This document shows positions 1 through 11,794 of a stretch of 64,000 nt of DNA, piece after piece (within the stretch, counting starts at the first letter, position 1; each line of letters begins with the position of its first letter). The stretch is from assembly GCA_932294355.1 (NCBI GenBank), contig OW028741.1:19034001-19098000 (forward strand), given 5' to 3'. Source of the stretch: Aporophyla lueneburgensis. Taxonomy: Eukaryota; Arthropoda; Insecta; Lepidoptera; Noctuidae. The position numbers and the translations under genes are program-made. The notes under the pieces were generated by a model. That model saw only the letters and a program-made list of their open reading frames with translations. It was not told the DNA's origin and did no database searches.

Positions 1-910
1 TATAGACGACCTGACGAATTCATTGAAAATTGTATTCATCTTTTGTAAGATCGACTTTTTCTCCACATCATGGGATCAATAAAACTTATCTCAGTTTGTC
101 AGATGCTGCGAAGATAATTATGTTCTATCAAACCAATACTGAACGTGCAGAATTTTTAATATTATTCCTTTTATAGAACCATAAAGTTTTTTGCAAGGTA
201 ACTAACATCAATCAGTGCTTGATAGATTTAGCGGAGTGGGCGTGGTGCGCGAATGCCTGCGCGCAAATCCTACGCTAAGCTATGCGCGTGGGCAGCGTCA
301 CTTCTCAAATTATCAAGAACGACGAATATTTCGTCATATACAACGTGCAGTTTTGCAGCATCGTGATAATTGCACTAAGGCTTTAGCTATACTAACGATA
401 TTAGCCTCTTTCATATGAGCATGCTACCCAAATAAAATTCTGTAATGTGTTTCGATATTCAGAAACGTTTATTGACATAACTAGGAATTTTAAACCCAGC
501 TATTCACACTTGGATGTTACTATTACCTGTCAAAATATTTACAAAATGTATTTAGTATTACTACAATGTCCAATACTCACACAAAGTGCGTCAGTTTCCT
601 TCCCTATAAAATTACGTCAGCTGCTATAAGTGCTTTGATTCATAGTTTATGAACCGCTAAACTAAATTTCAGTAAGTACGCAACACTATTTACTTGGAAA
701 TCCTATATAAAACGTAGTTTATGTAAACAAGTTATTCTTCATTACACATCGTGAAGATTCACTGTAGGTAATCACTCACTCTACCTATCATGTTTTCTTT
801 CAATCATGTATAACGCTGTTGTTTTGTATTAAGCTTTAATGTAGTATTGAAATGGAATTCCTTTTGTTAACTTTATGTATCCCGATCGTATTGACGTAAA
901 ATTGACGCTG
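1..910. other. No gene recognised
   Basis: AT-rich sequence with only short open frames (the longest, 215-418, is 67 codons) and no similarity I recognise. It ends at the 5-bp target duplication CGCTG (906-910) that flanks the next element. Confidence 0.5.
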
Positions 911-3087
911 CACAGTGTTTTATGAAGACCATTTTTCGGACATTGCTTTTTTATATAAAAAGCTGATAGTTTAAGTTATTTAAATGCAATATTTCGTATC
1001 CCCATTTCACTAGTATGTTTAGTTTTAGAGATATAATTTTTTGAAAATCGTCTTTTTTTCAACCGGGTATTTAGAAAAAATATCATATCTCTGAAAGTAA
1101 ATATGATACGCAATTGTGATCTTAGAAACATCGATGGCGTTTTTGATGCTCCATTTTTTAGAGTACAAATAAATTTCGGAACTTCGTTAGATTCGGACTT
1201 ATACGAGGTTTTTCGTTTTTCGTTTTTATTTTTTTTCTCGGTAGTTCCACCGTATTTGGAAAAGTTATTTATACTAAAATTATGCCCTCTATCTTCCCTA
1301 TATACCACAAAAATAACACATCCTAATTGCGTGGAATCTAGAAGTTATTCCAAATTAACTGTTTTTGCTAGGGTTGTCACTTTCTAATCTGAATTTTGAT
1401 GACTCAATTTTTATTTTATGGTACGTATTTGTTATTAAAATTTCGATTATTAATCCTAGAAACTTAGTTATATCCAGACTTATAAAAGGTTTTTAGTTTT
1501 TTATTTATTTTGCTCTCGATAATTCCGTAGTATTGGGATAAACACCTTTTAAAACTGAATTTTGACGGTAGTTTTGACAAACGAGTAAGGGGACGATTCT
1601 ATTGTCACAAAATTCTCTAAACTAAACTAAAAATCACTTCAATTTTGTTTATCCCTGTCAAACAACTATTTTCTATTCTGAAATAGACTAAAAGTGACAC
1701 AACTTAACTATATTTTACTAAGATTGCACTGAATTATTTGTTTAGGGAAAATGTAAATTTTGCTATTCTGAGTTCGCAGGCTTTCACCAAAAATTTTGAC
1801 TTAATCATTTATTTTAACTAAATCTGACTATTTTTTATCGCGATTAAAAAAGTGTCGAATAAGACTAGTGATCATGAACTAAAATTCACACTAAGGCCTC
1901 GCCTTCACGGGCAAAGACAGTACTGTATTTTTTGTTTTCCTTTTCTTTTGCTTATATCTCGAAAATGGCGTGTCCTATCACAAAAATAATGAAAATTTCG
2001 ACCCCCTTTAAAACCTCTGCACATTTAAATCTCATCACGTGGGTAATATTTTTTTATAGTTTTCAAACAAAAAGTGAAAATTTTCATATAAAACACGTCC
2101 AGGCTGCCTCCTAGCGCGCGCCTTCGTTTCTCAAAAAAATAATTGCGTAGCGCACAAGTACCACGTTGCGAAGCCAAAAGAAAAAAAATACCACGTTGAG
2201 TCGCGATTGTCAAATTCGATTTTAGTCATGTCAAAATATTTTATATTTAGAGATTTTTTCTTGCAGAATAGCGTTACAATTCTCATAGCCAAAAGTAAAG
2301 AATTTTAGAAATAGTTTAGTTCGGTGTACAACAGAATCGGCAATGACAATCATTATTTTGATTTGAATTTGTGCTAAGTTTTAAGTTTATTAACCTAAGA
2401 AATAAGATTCCTCCATACGATCTTTAAAAACCCCTAAATTGTTCTTTTGGAGGTAGTTCTGAAAATCAAAAATGACATTAAAATGTAAATGTGCCCTGCC
2501 CACTGCCCGTTAAGTTTGGCGATTCTTCTAATTGTGTGGATAACTTTGGTATAAATATAGACATAACTTCAGATCCGGATATGAACTAATATAATATGAT
2601 CGCGTGACAACCCTAACGACGTAGAATACGGATCGAACTTAAATATGTTGTGGTTTCTAGATTCCACGCCTTTAGGATGTGTTATTTTTTTGGTATGTAG
2701 GGAGGATAAAGGGCCTAATTTTAGTATAAATAACTTTTCCAAATACAACGGAATTACCGAGAAAAAAAATAAAAACTAAAAACTGAAAACCTCGTATAAG
2801 TCTGAATCTAACGAAGTTTCGAGATTTATTTGTACTTTAAAATATGCAACATAAAAAACGCCTTCGATGTTTCTTAGGTCACAATTGCCTATCATATTTA
2901 GTTTCAGAGATATGATTTTTTTTCTAAATACCTGGTTGAAAAAAAGACGATTTTCAAAAAAAAATATTTCATGAATTAAACATACTAGTGAAATGGGGAT
3001 ACGAAATATTGCATTGAAATAACTTAAACTATCAGTTTTTTATATAAAAAAGCAATGTCCGAAAAATCGTCTTCATAAAACACTGTG
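911..3087. mobile_element. Non-autonomous Transib-like element with long inverted repeats
   Basis: The two ends are inverted copies beginning CACAGTGTTTTATGAAGAC, flanked by identical 5-bp duplications CGCTG (906-910 and 3088-3092). The inverted arms are about 470 bp (911-1380 and 2604-3087) with scattered differences, so the copy is not young. The interior has no long ORF. Part of it (about 1455-1545) is a degenerate direct copy of the arm around 1190-1265. Known of the family: Transib elements have ends resembling the RAG heptamer CACAGTG and make 5-bp GC-rich duplications. Inference: a deletion derivative mobilised by a Transib transposase made elsewhere. Alternatives are other CAC-ended superfamilies (CACTA/EnSpm, Chapaev), which duplicate 2-4 bp. 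Confidence 0.65.
2489..2552 (-). mobile_element. Short RTE LINE fragment inside the Transib-like element
   Basis: The segment starting tgccctgcccactgcc and continuing through ttaagtttgg matches the 3' coding part of the RTE LINE at 10622-11794 (there around 10850-10900), same orientation. It is too short to date. It shows that LINE sequence entered the Transib-like element's interior. Confidence 0.55.
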
Positions 3088-3189
3088 CGCTGTGAGATTT
3101 TTTCGCGGTGTGTTTTTTCTACGCGCTGGGATGCACGCTCTTTAACCGACTTCAAAAAAAGGAGGAGATTTCTTCATTCGACCGTATAT

Positions 3190-3565
3190 ATATACAACAT
3201 TAATTTTTGTTTATGCGAAACCCGAAACACGGGTCTAGTATTTTTATGTAAAGAATCTATGAAAAAATTTTCAAAACTGTATCATTAATAATCACAAAGT
3301 TATAAGCTTGATAAGTTACCTGGTTTTCCATGCAAAAACATATGCAGATCACTACAAACAGCTAGTGTACGTACCATCTCCGTGTAATGGACGTTTGAAT
3401 ACGAGAAAGACATGATAATTTTAAAATCGAAACAAAACACTAAGGCCCGCGACTTGGAAGCGTAATTAAATATTTTTGGTACAAAATATAACATGGTGTA
3501 AAAATTATTGGAATCTATTCAGTTACTGATTCTGAACAAACTATATTCAGGTTTCGCATATACTA
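3190..3565. repeat. Dispersed repeat, short copy
   Basis: This stretch, from acaacattaatttttg through gcgaaacccgaaacacggg to caggtttcgcatatac, recurs in reverse orientation at 50527-51510. The second copy has about 600 bp of additional GC-rich interior, so this one looks internally deleted. Just upstream (3130-3180) is the motif ccgacttcaaaaaaagg, common in lepidopteran repeats; a similar motif occurs near 29720. Family unknown. Confidence 0.6.
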
Positions 3566-4877
3566 AAAATAATCTTGTATATTTTTTTAGATTCTCTGCT
3601 AGGTCCAACACCGAGAGTTGAAAAACAAGTGCACCATAAAATATCTCCTCGATATTTATACGTCCGGTAGAACGTGGTCATAGTTTCACAATGTAATTTC
3701 AGCTACTAAAGTCTAACTGTAGCTCGATACGACCTGGGCGCTTTGTTTAACACCAGTTAGAGCCAGTTACAATAATATTCGCTGGTTCATATTTTGTAGA
3801 ACAAAAGCGCAGGTACAGGAACAATGTGGAAACACAGTGTGAAGTATTTGAGCACGGTGTATTGTCCAGCGACCAGCGCATTGTCGTCGCGTGTCGGTTG
3901 CGTTTCCGTGAGCATTCGTGACCTGTTAGCGTTATTTGAATTGTATTTCTATCTGAATTGTGTATCTGCAAAATTGAAGTTATTGGATCGTTTTTGTGTG
4001 AAGTGCGTTCCAATTACGCAGTACCACAAATTGATGTCGCATACCTCGACAGGTACTCACATTTTATGGAGTCAACCAATGGCAGTCCAGTTCTGCGCAA
4101 TGCGTTTTAGCCTTACCAAAGTTGCGGCATCGATGCAATCAAAACCTGCTATAGCAATTCGTTTTATCGTTTTCCATGATTTATTTACAACTAGACGTTA
4201 TACGAGTCATAACAGCATTCTCTCGGGGTTAGAGATCACAATAGGAAGACCATACAATATTACGCACTGTGAATCATAAGCTGATGGTCAATGCCAACGA
4301 TTCGGTAATCAATGTCATTGTGTAGTGGACTGTAAGGTAGGGTTTTCTAGCAAATATTTCAAGTGACACATATGATGGATGATTCGGTGACCCTGTGGTT
4401 GGACCCTGTGGATGGTCAGTCAATGTTACACCTGACTTATGTCTTCCAAGCAGCCTTTTTTCTACGATTAGAGATTGGCTGTCTTGACATTTTACCATCG
4501 ATATATTTTTGACTTATCTTTCTTTCGTCTACAGCAGGCATAGTCTTCGTGAAATTCGTATGTTCCAACATTTGAGCCACCCGGCCGGATATTGTTACGA
4601 GGGAATGATTCGTGGTCACAATTTGAGGATAATTTTCATCTTGAAGATTTGATATGGAAAAGAAATGCTGTTTTTAAATTTCTATGGTTCGAAAAATTTG
4701 ACTTTTCGTTCATTATCCTTAGTTAAACTCACAGCATTTATTTTTCAAATATGGTTTTAAAGGCAAGAAACTCCACGCTTTTAAATCATAATATAATTAC
4801 AATATTTATACTGAACTTAAACATGTAAGAACGATGTAGAAAGAGGTGCATGATTAGAAGCGTTCGTAATATCTATC
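3566..4877. other. No gene recognised
   Basis: The longest open frame is 3824-4279 (+, 151 codons). It has no domain, signal peptide or motif I recognise and overlaps frames on the other strand. I leave it uncalled. The rest is AT-rich with no repeat matched elsewhere in the window. Confidence 0.4.
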
Positions 4878-5323
4878 TATACTATAACTATAATATTATA
4901 AAGCTGAAGAGTTTGTTTGTTTGTTTGATTGAACGCGCTAATCTCAGGAACTACTGGTCCGAATTGAAAAATTCTTTTTGTGTTGGGTAGTCTATTTATC
5001 GCTACAACGAAGAGGAGCGGAGCAGTAATGAAAAATGTTGCAAAAACGGGGAAAATTTATTCCTTTTGAGAGTTTCTGTTGCATGCGCTGCGTAAACGGT
5101 TAAAGTAACGCAAAAATCATGTATGACGGAATTGTTCCTTTTAAAAAGTTCTAAAAAAAGTCCGCGAGAGCATATGTCTATATTTTAAGGTTGTCTCACT
5201 ATAACTCAAAAGGAGCGAGCAGCAACGAAAAATGGACGAAAACTAGCAGGCAAATCGATGCGACGGGAAGGGTCAGGGGAGCAAAAATTTGACGCGGACG
5301 AAGTCGCGGGCAGAAGCTAGTAC
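4878..5323 (+). mobile_element. Non-autonomous Helitron, copy 1
   Basis: Begins near the typical lepidopteran start (ctataatattataaagctg), runs through gagtttgtttgtttg and ends gggcagaagctagt, giving a CTAGT-type 3' terminus. A close copy lies at 47213-47624. No Rep/helicase ORF is present. Known of the family: such Helitrons are moved in trans and make no target duplication. Confidence 0.75.
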
Positions 5324-5330
5324 TTTATAT

Positions 5331-5432
5331 AGTCTATACTAATATTATAAAGCTGAAGAGTTTGTTTGTTTGTTTGATTGAACGCGCTGATCTCAGGAAC
5401 TACTGATCCGAATTGAAAAATTCTTTTTCTAA
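5331..5432 (+). mobile_element. Helitron 5' end, tandem partial copy
   Basis: Eight bases after copy 1, the first about 100 bp of the same element start again (tctatactaatattataaag) and stop after gaaaaattctttttct. A head-to-tail partial copy of this kind is common for Helitrons. Confidence 0.65.
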
Positions 5433-5983
5433 TGCCGCCAGTCTTTTGGGTACATTACCAGTCGACAGCGATGCGGATGATTTTTCGACGCTATTTTTTA
5501 ATTTGTAAATCGTTTTAGTTAATTTAGGTTATAATTTTGTTTCTTAATTAATTTAAATCTGTAAACAATAAATAGAATTTCATTGGGTCCAGAAATTAAA
5601 ATTAGCCGTGGCAGCTACGAGATGATCAGTCCCTACTGACGGGGCGCCCGTTCACGAACATGACGTATGGACCAAGACTCCGTCACTATGACTCTACTAA
5701 CATCACAGAAATCTAAATATTATTATCTAGATTTCTATGGCTGACACAACAGTTTTAACTGCATCTAAATAAGGGTTCTCGTTGCCTGTTCTATTATATT
5801 ATGTAAACTCTATTGTGTGTTGTTCTCCCACTATTATGATAGGCATCGGACGCTATACAACAGTTCCCCCAGAACTGTACAGAACAATACTACGGAGTAG
5901 CTCGTCACCTGTTTTTCATCATCAGGTGTATTTGTAAACATGTATAAGTATTAACATTATCACCCTATAATGTACTTTACTTT
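5433..5983. other. No gene recognised
   Basis: AT-rich; no ORF over 60 codons and no repeat I can match within the window. Confidence 0.4.
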
Positions 5984-6190
5984 GTGTAAATTATTTCATC
6001 AACACTGCTCTCAAAACGGTGAAGGAAAACATCTTGAGGAAACCGTCATGTCTAAGAACCAAAAATTCGAAGACATGTGACATCTACCAACCTGCACTGG
6101 GCCTGCGTGGTGGATTATGGGCAACTCCCTCTCACCGAGAGGAGGCCTGTGTCCCAATAGTGGGAACTTTATAGGCTGATGATGATGAAT
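5984..6190 (+). mobile_element. SINE body and tail, plus orientation
   Basis: The body (gtgtaaattatttcatc ... ccaaaaattcgaagac ... ggaggcctgtgtccca) ends in an ATG-repeat tail (gctgatgatgatga). The tRNA-like head is missing. Related copies are at 6192-6393 (inverted) and 39457-39670. Confidence 0.65.
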
Positions 6191-6191
6191 G

Positions 6192-6393
6192 TTCTGCAAA
6201 ATTGTAGATGTCATATGTCTTCGAATTTTTGGTTCTGGAACATGCCGGTTTCTTCACGATGTTTTCCTTCACCATTTCGAGAACAGCGGTGATGAAATTA
6301 TTTACACTAAGTAAAGCGCCTGCTTGGGTTCGGACCCACGATCTACGATTCTTTAATTCGGGCGGATACCACTCGGCCACCACTGCTCCCTAA
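6192..6393 (-). mobile_element. tRNA-derived SINE, minus orientation
   Basis: On the minus strand the head contains a polymerase III A box TGGCCGAGTGG (6369-6379) and a B-box-like GGGTCCGAACCC (6326-6337), as in a tRNA-Ser/Leu-type head, followed by the same body as 5984-6190. The 3' tail is truncated. The two copies form a roughly 150-bp-arm inverted repeat. Confidence 0.65.
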
Positions 6394-7098
6394 ACTGTAG
6401 AAGTTGATCAGGGAAATTGTTAAAGGAACTCCTGCCTGCCGTCTAAATGCCGATTTTTAGAATAACGTATGACGCAGTACCTACTGGGTATAACTCTCAC
6501 ACCAAACTCATGACGTCCTTAGGTAGTGAACACCTTACAATCTCGTCTGTTGTTTACTCATGCTTAGAATAAAACCCACAGGGAATATTTATGACTATTA
6601 ATTGTTTACCTCCATTGCTTTTCCAAATATGCTCACCCAAGGATCAATGGATATTGAGGTCGAGTATTACAATTGTATGTAGCTATACTAAAAGTCAGAC
6701 CTGGCTTTGAAGCCACTCAGGTTACTTATTGATTGCTTGTTTTATCAACCGTCGGTGTGCGCTCCACTTTATTTGACCGATAACAGAAATTCGGAATTTA
6801 ATTTCAACCTAAAAATAAAATGGCGAATGAAATAAAGGTGTGTTTGCATGTTCGCGAGTTTCTTTATGACATCACTGTGTATGATAGGCCTTTTTCAAAG
6901 GTGTGGAGCTACATTAAGGTCATTAATGTTAATATATCTTCATAAGCACATATTCTCGGTATTTTCGCACGCTTGCAACATATACCTACATTTAGACTGC
7001 AAATACTGCCTCGTTATTACAGAAGTACAACTTCGTAAAGCTCCCGCAGGCAGGTGCGACGCTACTCTAATAGAACAATATCTATGGAAACTCAACGT
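6394..7098. other. No gene recognised
   Basis: Short frames only, for example 6848-7111. No domain recognised. Confidence 0.35.
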
Positions 7099-9062
7099 AA
7101 ATTGGACGTAGTTATGCAGAAACGTTCCAACCCACAAGTCACCCGAAATTGAGTTATTGTGATCAAACTACCTTTTATGACATTTAGGGTCAGATTAGTA
7201 AAAAGGTTTCAAGTTTTAAGCCTTATATCAGAAAATAATTTTTTCACTTACGTTCCAAACCACAACCTTTATCAAATAATAACTTGTGTAAATTAACTAG
7301 AACGTACTATGAGGACCGGAACATGTAATGTTTTACGAAACAATATTTTTATTTTGTTAAAACGCCACAACAATCTTGTAGCGTTTTAGCAAAACCATGT
7401 TAAACCATTTTATTTTGTAACAAATGTTCCATTTATATTTGGAACGTTTTTGCAAAAATTACAATAGCGCGGCATAAACGTTCCAAAATGTGTGGTATGT
7501 ACGTTATGTTTCAGACCTAAATAACATAATTTGAAAACCTAAAAGGTTTCATGAATTTTACGTTTCAACTTTAAAGGGTTCATTTTTAACACACTTTGAT
7601 CAGAGGGGTAATTGCGGAACTTTTTATCGGTTGGAATTGGTTTAATATTCATAGTTAAACAACATTGATTGCGTTATTTATGTTGCTGAGTCACAATTTA
7701 TTCGAACAAATGACGCCATGGTTTAGAAATAATCTTCAATCCCATTCATATTCTGATAAATTGTGCGTTTCGCAATTAGGGTGCAGCTTCATACTTAAAT
7801 GTTTGCATACAAAACCACTATAAATAAATATTTATAACACGTTATGAAATAGTTTATTTTCTTTGTAGTTAATTACGAATAAAATATTACTTGAAACTTT
7901 TAATATCATAGACAAAAGAAAAGAATACTAATGACATTAATCCAAAGTTATGCACAACCGGTAACGCATCTTTCAGTAACTTTTTACTTGTGCAAGCGAC
8001 ATGGAGTATTTTCTTTTTGACATTGATCTTATTTGAATTTGCAACGATCATTATTGAAACAAACGTCGTGGAAGAGGTAGTAAGTACTATACATATTTAT
8101 GGTCATTCGTTTTATCGAAAGACGATTTTAACTAATTTCGGTTATTTATTTTTACAGAACAGTTATTAGCTAAAAAACGGAAAAAAATCACAGATAAACC
8201 AAAGTCAATTGGTTAAATACAAAAGAAATAAGACTTGAAAACGAGAAAGAGTTTTCAGTTTTTATGAAATCATCGTTAGAGGAAGATTACAAGGAATTAA
8301 CAATTGAAAAAAAAGTTAGAGGGGAAACACGAAATATTAACATGTCCGATTTCTGTTTGTTGTGGCCGGATGATAAAGCCATTGCTCCAGCCAAATGAGC
8401 AAATTTACAATCCATGTTTCAGTACATCCCTGAGGATTGTCATGAATTTTATAAAAACCTAAGGAGTACGGAGGGAATCACAGATGATGTCGATGGGTTT
8501 GGTGGGGAACCAGATTTGGAAATGCAAGAGGATGATGAGTATAACGTATGAAGAGTTTATCATCATGATTAGCCTATAGCAGTCCACTGCTGGACGTAGG
8601 CCTCCCTAATAGCACAAGATTTTATACTGATTTTTAAATTGTGACCTAGTAATAAAAAAATATAAGCAATTATTATTCGTTTATTATATTTATATTGTTC
8701 AGGTTTAACATATTTATTAAAAAATCAAATGATTATGTAAAATTTAGATCATAAATTAAGGTAGAGATGGATAAAAAGTACCTGGAACGTTTGTGCAAAA
8801 TTAATTTGAAGCTATGTTCATGTAAATATTAATTATGTTAAAATGTTCCAATACCAATAATATATTTTTTTTCTTATTGTAAAGTGAATAGCCTAAAATT
8901 AAACATATGATTATCTAAACACAATATAATTCAACAATAAAACCTTTAGTATTGACCTTTACTAGTTAGGATAAAAAAGAATACCATTGAAACGCGTAAA
9001 TGCTTTTATCTCAAATTCAACTTACTGTGGAATGAAACGTTTCTGCATAACTACGTCCAATT
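7099..9062. mobile_element. Decayed DNA transposon with terminal and subterminal repeats
   Basis: About 25-bp inverted ends containing TTGGACGTAGTTATGCAG bound a 1.96-kb unit. The motif TGCANAAACGTTCCA recurs near both ends in both orientations (about 7112, 7251, 7440, 7478, 8784, 9033), as expected for transposase-binding subterminal repeats. It carries a broken reading frame (8206-8551). A short RTE-like tail fragment (about 8580-8615, tccactgctggacgtagg) lies inside. No clear target duplication is visible, so the superfamily is undetermined. Confidence 0.5.
8206..8551 (+). pseudogene. Transposon ORF remnant with one in-frame stop
   Basis: One frame runs about 115 codons and is acidic, with readable stretches LEEDYKEL, MSDFCLLWPDD, FQYIPEDCHEFYKNL and DDVDGFGGEPDLEM. 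It is interrupted by a single TGA at about 8395-8397 and ends TGA at 8549-8551. A possible small intron (donor gtaagt near 8082, acceptor tttttacag near 8156) precedes it. I do not recognise the family. Its position inside the inverted-repeat element suggests a transposon accessory or transposase fragment. Confidence 0.4.
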
Positions 9063-10187
9063 GAGTACTAGAGTCGCGTCTGCGGGTGTCTTTATTTAAT
9101 TTCGAAAAATCGTTATCAAGTTTGCTAGGTAGCAGACTGCAAACACAACATCGACAGCTAGTCTAGTATTAGTATCTTCTTCTATTGTAGTACACACCGC
9201 TAAAGACCTATGTTTCGGCTGTATATTTCAAAATCGATGTGCTTGTGTATGATAGCGTTTAGATTAAAACTTTTATTCGGACTAATTTTCCAGTTCAAAG
9301 AATTTCCTATCTCTATAAGTACTGTAGAGTTCCATCTTTAGTCTAGTCAGGGGCAAAAAGCATCCATAGGTATAGATTGATGTGTGTTCCTCACGTTGTA
9401 GACTCGTGACGTGGATCCTGTCGCCCTTCTTGGAACGTACGGGTATTGCAAACGTTTGCAACTTTAACGAATAGGATTCCCAGGAGTTCAGAACAGGTGC
9501 ACTCTTGAACCTGAAGTTGCTGTAACCAACAGCAACTTCAGGTACAAAAAAGCAAAAAAGGTGACCACCTTTTTTGCTTTGTAGTTTAATACATAAATAT
9601 TTTGTCGAGTTATTAGGTTGTAAAACAAAAGACTGCTTGTTGACCATATTGCCAATACTAGTAATTGTTACAGCATAAGTTAATTTTGTATTTTTGTAGT
9701 CAAGCTAGTGATTTTTTTCCTAAACTTCATTGTTTCCATAAAGTTTAATTCTAAACGTGCCTATTGCCTACTGCGTATTTCAGGAGTTATCGTTTGTTCA
9801 CAAATAAATTAACTTCGTGTGATTCCTATCTGACTACTCTGAGAAGACACGCCGAAACACACTTCTAGGTCACAGTCTCTTTTAAAGTCCAGACATAATC
9901 TTGGGCAGATCATGTAATCCCCTGTAGATTGCTGTCTGAAATGGTCTACTGAGGAAATCAGTTTGAGTGCACGTATATCAGTAATCATGCAGCAAAGTTC
10001 TGAGTTGAACTTTGGGATCTCAGCGATTCCACAAACTATATCAAAAAAGGGTAGGTATTTGGGTAAACCGCATAAATTACTCACACTGCCAGACCATGAT
10101 TAAAATTAAATGAGAAAAAAAGAAAACCAAACCAATTTTTTATAAGCATAACATACATTAAATATAACATCGTTTGACATACCACTC
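9063..10187. other. No gene recognised; contains twin hairpins
   Basis: Minus-strand frames at 9282-9647 and 9809-10084 have no recognised domain. The notable content is two adjacent perfect hairpins (9509-9580), listed separately. Confidence 0.4.
9509..9580. repeat. Two adjacent perfect hairpins
   Basis: Hairpin 1 (9509-9543) has a 15-bp perfect stem starting ACCTGAAGTTGCTGT with a 5-nt loop. Hairpin 2 (9549-9580) has a 15-bp stem starting AAAGCAAAAAAGGTG with a 2-nt centre. Five bases separate them. Function unknown. Confidence 0.8.
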
Positions 10188-10280
10188 AAAACATATAAAA
10201 CTTATTTGGTCTAATATGAATAGTAACCTAAGTAGATATTAAACATAACTAGAAACTGATTACCACCTGCGCTAAGAAAG

Positions 10281-10412
10281 GTCGACAGAGCCCCGCTTCG
10301 CGGGGCTCCTATTTCTGGGTGGTTTAAAAAAAAATAACCACGAAGGCTAAGGCGGGAGCTCCGCTCCGCTTCGCTCCCGCCTTAGCCTTCTAACCTAACC
10401 TATCCGAGTCGG
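10281..10412. repeat. GC-rich double-hairpin module, copy 1
   Basis: Contains the perfect hairpin GAGCCCCGC/GCGGGGCTC, a conserved ggtttaaa...ataaccacgaag segment, a 15-bp-stem hairpin GGCTAAGGCGGGAGC/GCTCCCGCCTTAGCC and the tail aacctaacctatccgagtcgg (shown shortened: cctaacctatccgagtcgg). The same module sits in an otherwise different element at 13990-14125. Confidence 0.75.
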
Positions 10413-10621
10413 GGTGTTAACCATAATGACGTTTTTTTATATATGTTAAACGTTAGACCTAATGATTTTCGATTAAATAAACAATATACGTATTAAACGT
10501 AAGACCAAATGATTTTCGATTCCATAAACGTTATATCAAATAACGTTATAATAATGAAGTTTTAGAGTAAGTAAATAAATGTTATATGGAAAGAAATTAT
10601 ATCAACAGTTGGTATATCTCA

Positions 10622-11794
10622 TCATCATCATCATCATCATTTCAGCCGAAAGACTTCCACTGCTGGACATAGGCCTCCCCCAAGCACCGCCACCTCGACC
10701 TGTTCTGTGCCTCTCGCATCCAACACATTCCTGCAGCCTTCACCAGGTCATCGGTCCATCTTGTGGGAGGCCTTCCAACGCTACGTCTTCCAGTACGCGG
10801 TCGCCACTCCAGAACCTTCCGACCCCATCGGCCATCTGTTCTGCGAGCAATGTGCCCTGCCCACTGCCACTTAAGTTTGGCAATTCTTCGGGCTATGTCG
10901 GTAACCTTGGTTTTCCTACGGATCTCATCATTTCTGATTCGATCACGTAGGGAAACTCCAAGCATAGCCCTCTCCATTGCTCTTTGGGTGACTTTGAGCC
11001 TTCTTATGAGGCCCATTGTGAGCGACCACGTCTCAGTACCATATGTCATCACTGGCAACACACACTGGTCAAAGACTTTTGTCTTGAGACACTGCGGTAA
11101 TTGGGACGAGAATATACCGCGTAGCTTCCCGAACGCTGCCCAGCCGAGTCGGATTCGACGAATGACCTCTTTCTCGAAGTTGGACCTACCTAACTGGACA
11201 GTCTGTCCTAGGTACACATATTCGTCCACAACTTCGAGTGTAGCGCTTCCGATCTTCATTGGAGTGGGTATCACATGAGCATTGGACATGACCTTTGTCT
11301 TGTCCATGTTCATCCTAAGACCCACTCTTTCGGAAGCTCTACTGAGGTCATCGAGCATTGTACTGAGGTCCTCCATAGTCTCAGCCATGACTACTATATC
11401 GTCAGCAAATCGAAGGTGAGTGATGTACTCGCCATTGATGGTGATGCCAGCCCCTTTCCAGTCCAGAACCTTGAAGACATCCTCCAGTGCAGCGGTGAAC
11501 AGTTTCGGAGAGATGACGTCTCCCTGTCTCACCCCTCGCTGCAGGAGGATAGGTTTCGAGGCTCTGTCCTGGAGCCGGACTGACATAGTGGCGTTTTCGT
11601 ACAAACACTTCAGCACTTCGATGTACCGATAGTCAATCTGGCACCGTTGGAGAGACTGCAGTACAGCCCAGGTTTCGATTGAATCGAAGGCTTTTTCGTA
11701 GTCCACAAACGCTAAGCAGAGAGACAGGTTATACTCTTCGGTCTTCTGTATAACCTGCCGCAGCGTATGTATGTGGTCCACGGTGCTAAAGCCT
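10622..11794 (-). mobile_element. RTE-type LINE, 5'-truncated, intact reverse transcriptase C-terminal ORF
   Basis: On the minus strand an open frame (11808-10642) encodes the C-terminal part of a non-LTR reverse transcriptase: GFSTVDHIHTL, the motif A aspartate in FVDYEKAFDS, motif B GVRQGDVISPKLF, the catalytic FADD in HLRFADDIVVM, then a basic C-terminal region with WAGHIARR and GRPPTRWTDDL. The endonuclease and N-terminal parts are missing. The 3' end is an (ATG)n tail (ATC repeat at 10622-10640). A 13-bp duplication TTGGTATATCTCA flanks it (10609-10621, 11795-11807), so the first few residues of the open frame are host flank. The open frame and exact duplication suggest a fairly recent insertion. 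Confidence 0.85.

Noticed and set aside
3824..4279. 151-codon ORF
   Set aside because: No recognised motif, overlapping frames on the other strand, no splice or promoter support.
6326..6390. tRNA gene
   Set aside because: Has A and B boxes but no convincing cloverleaf, and continues directly into a SINE body.
10763..11632. Several plus-strand ORFs
   Set aside because: Shadows of the minus-strand RTE reverse transcriptase frame.
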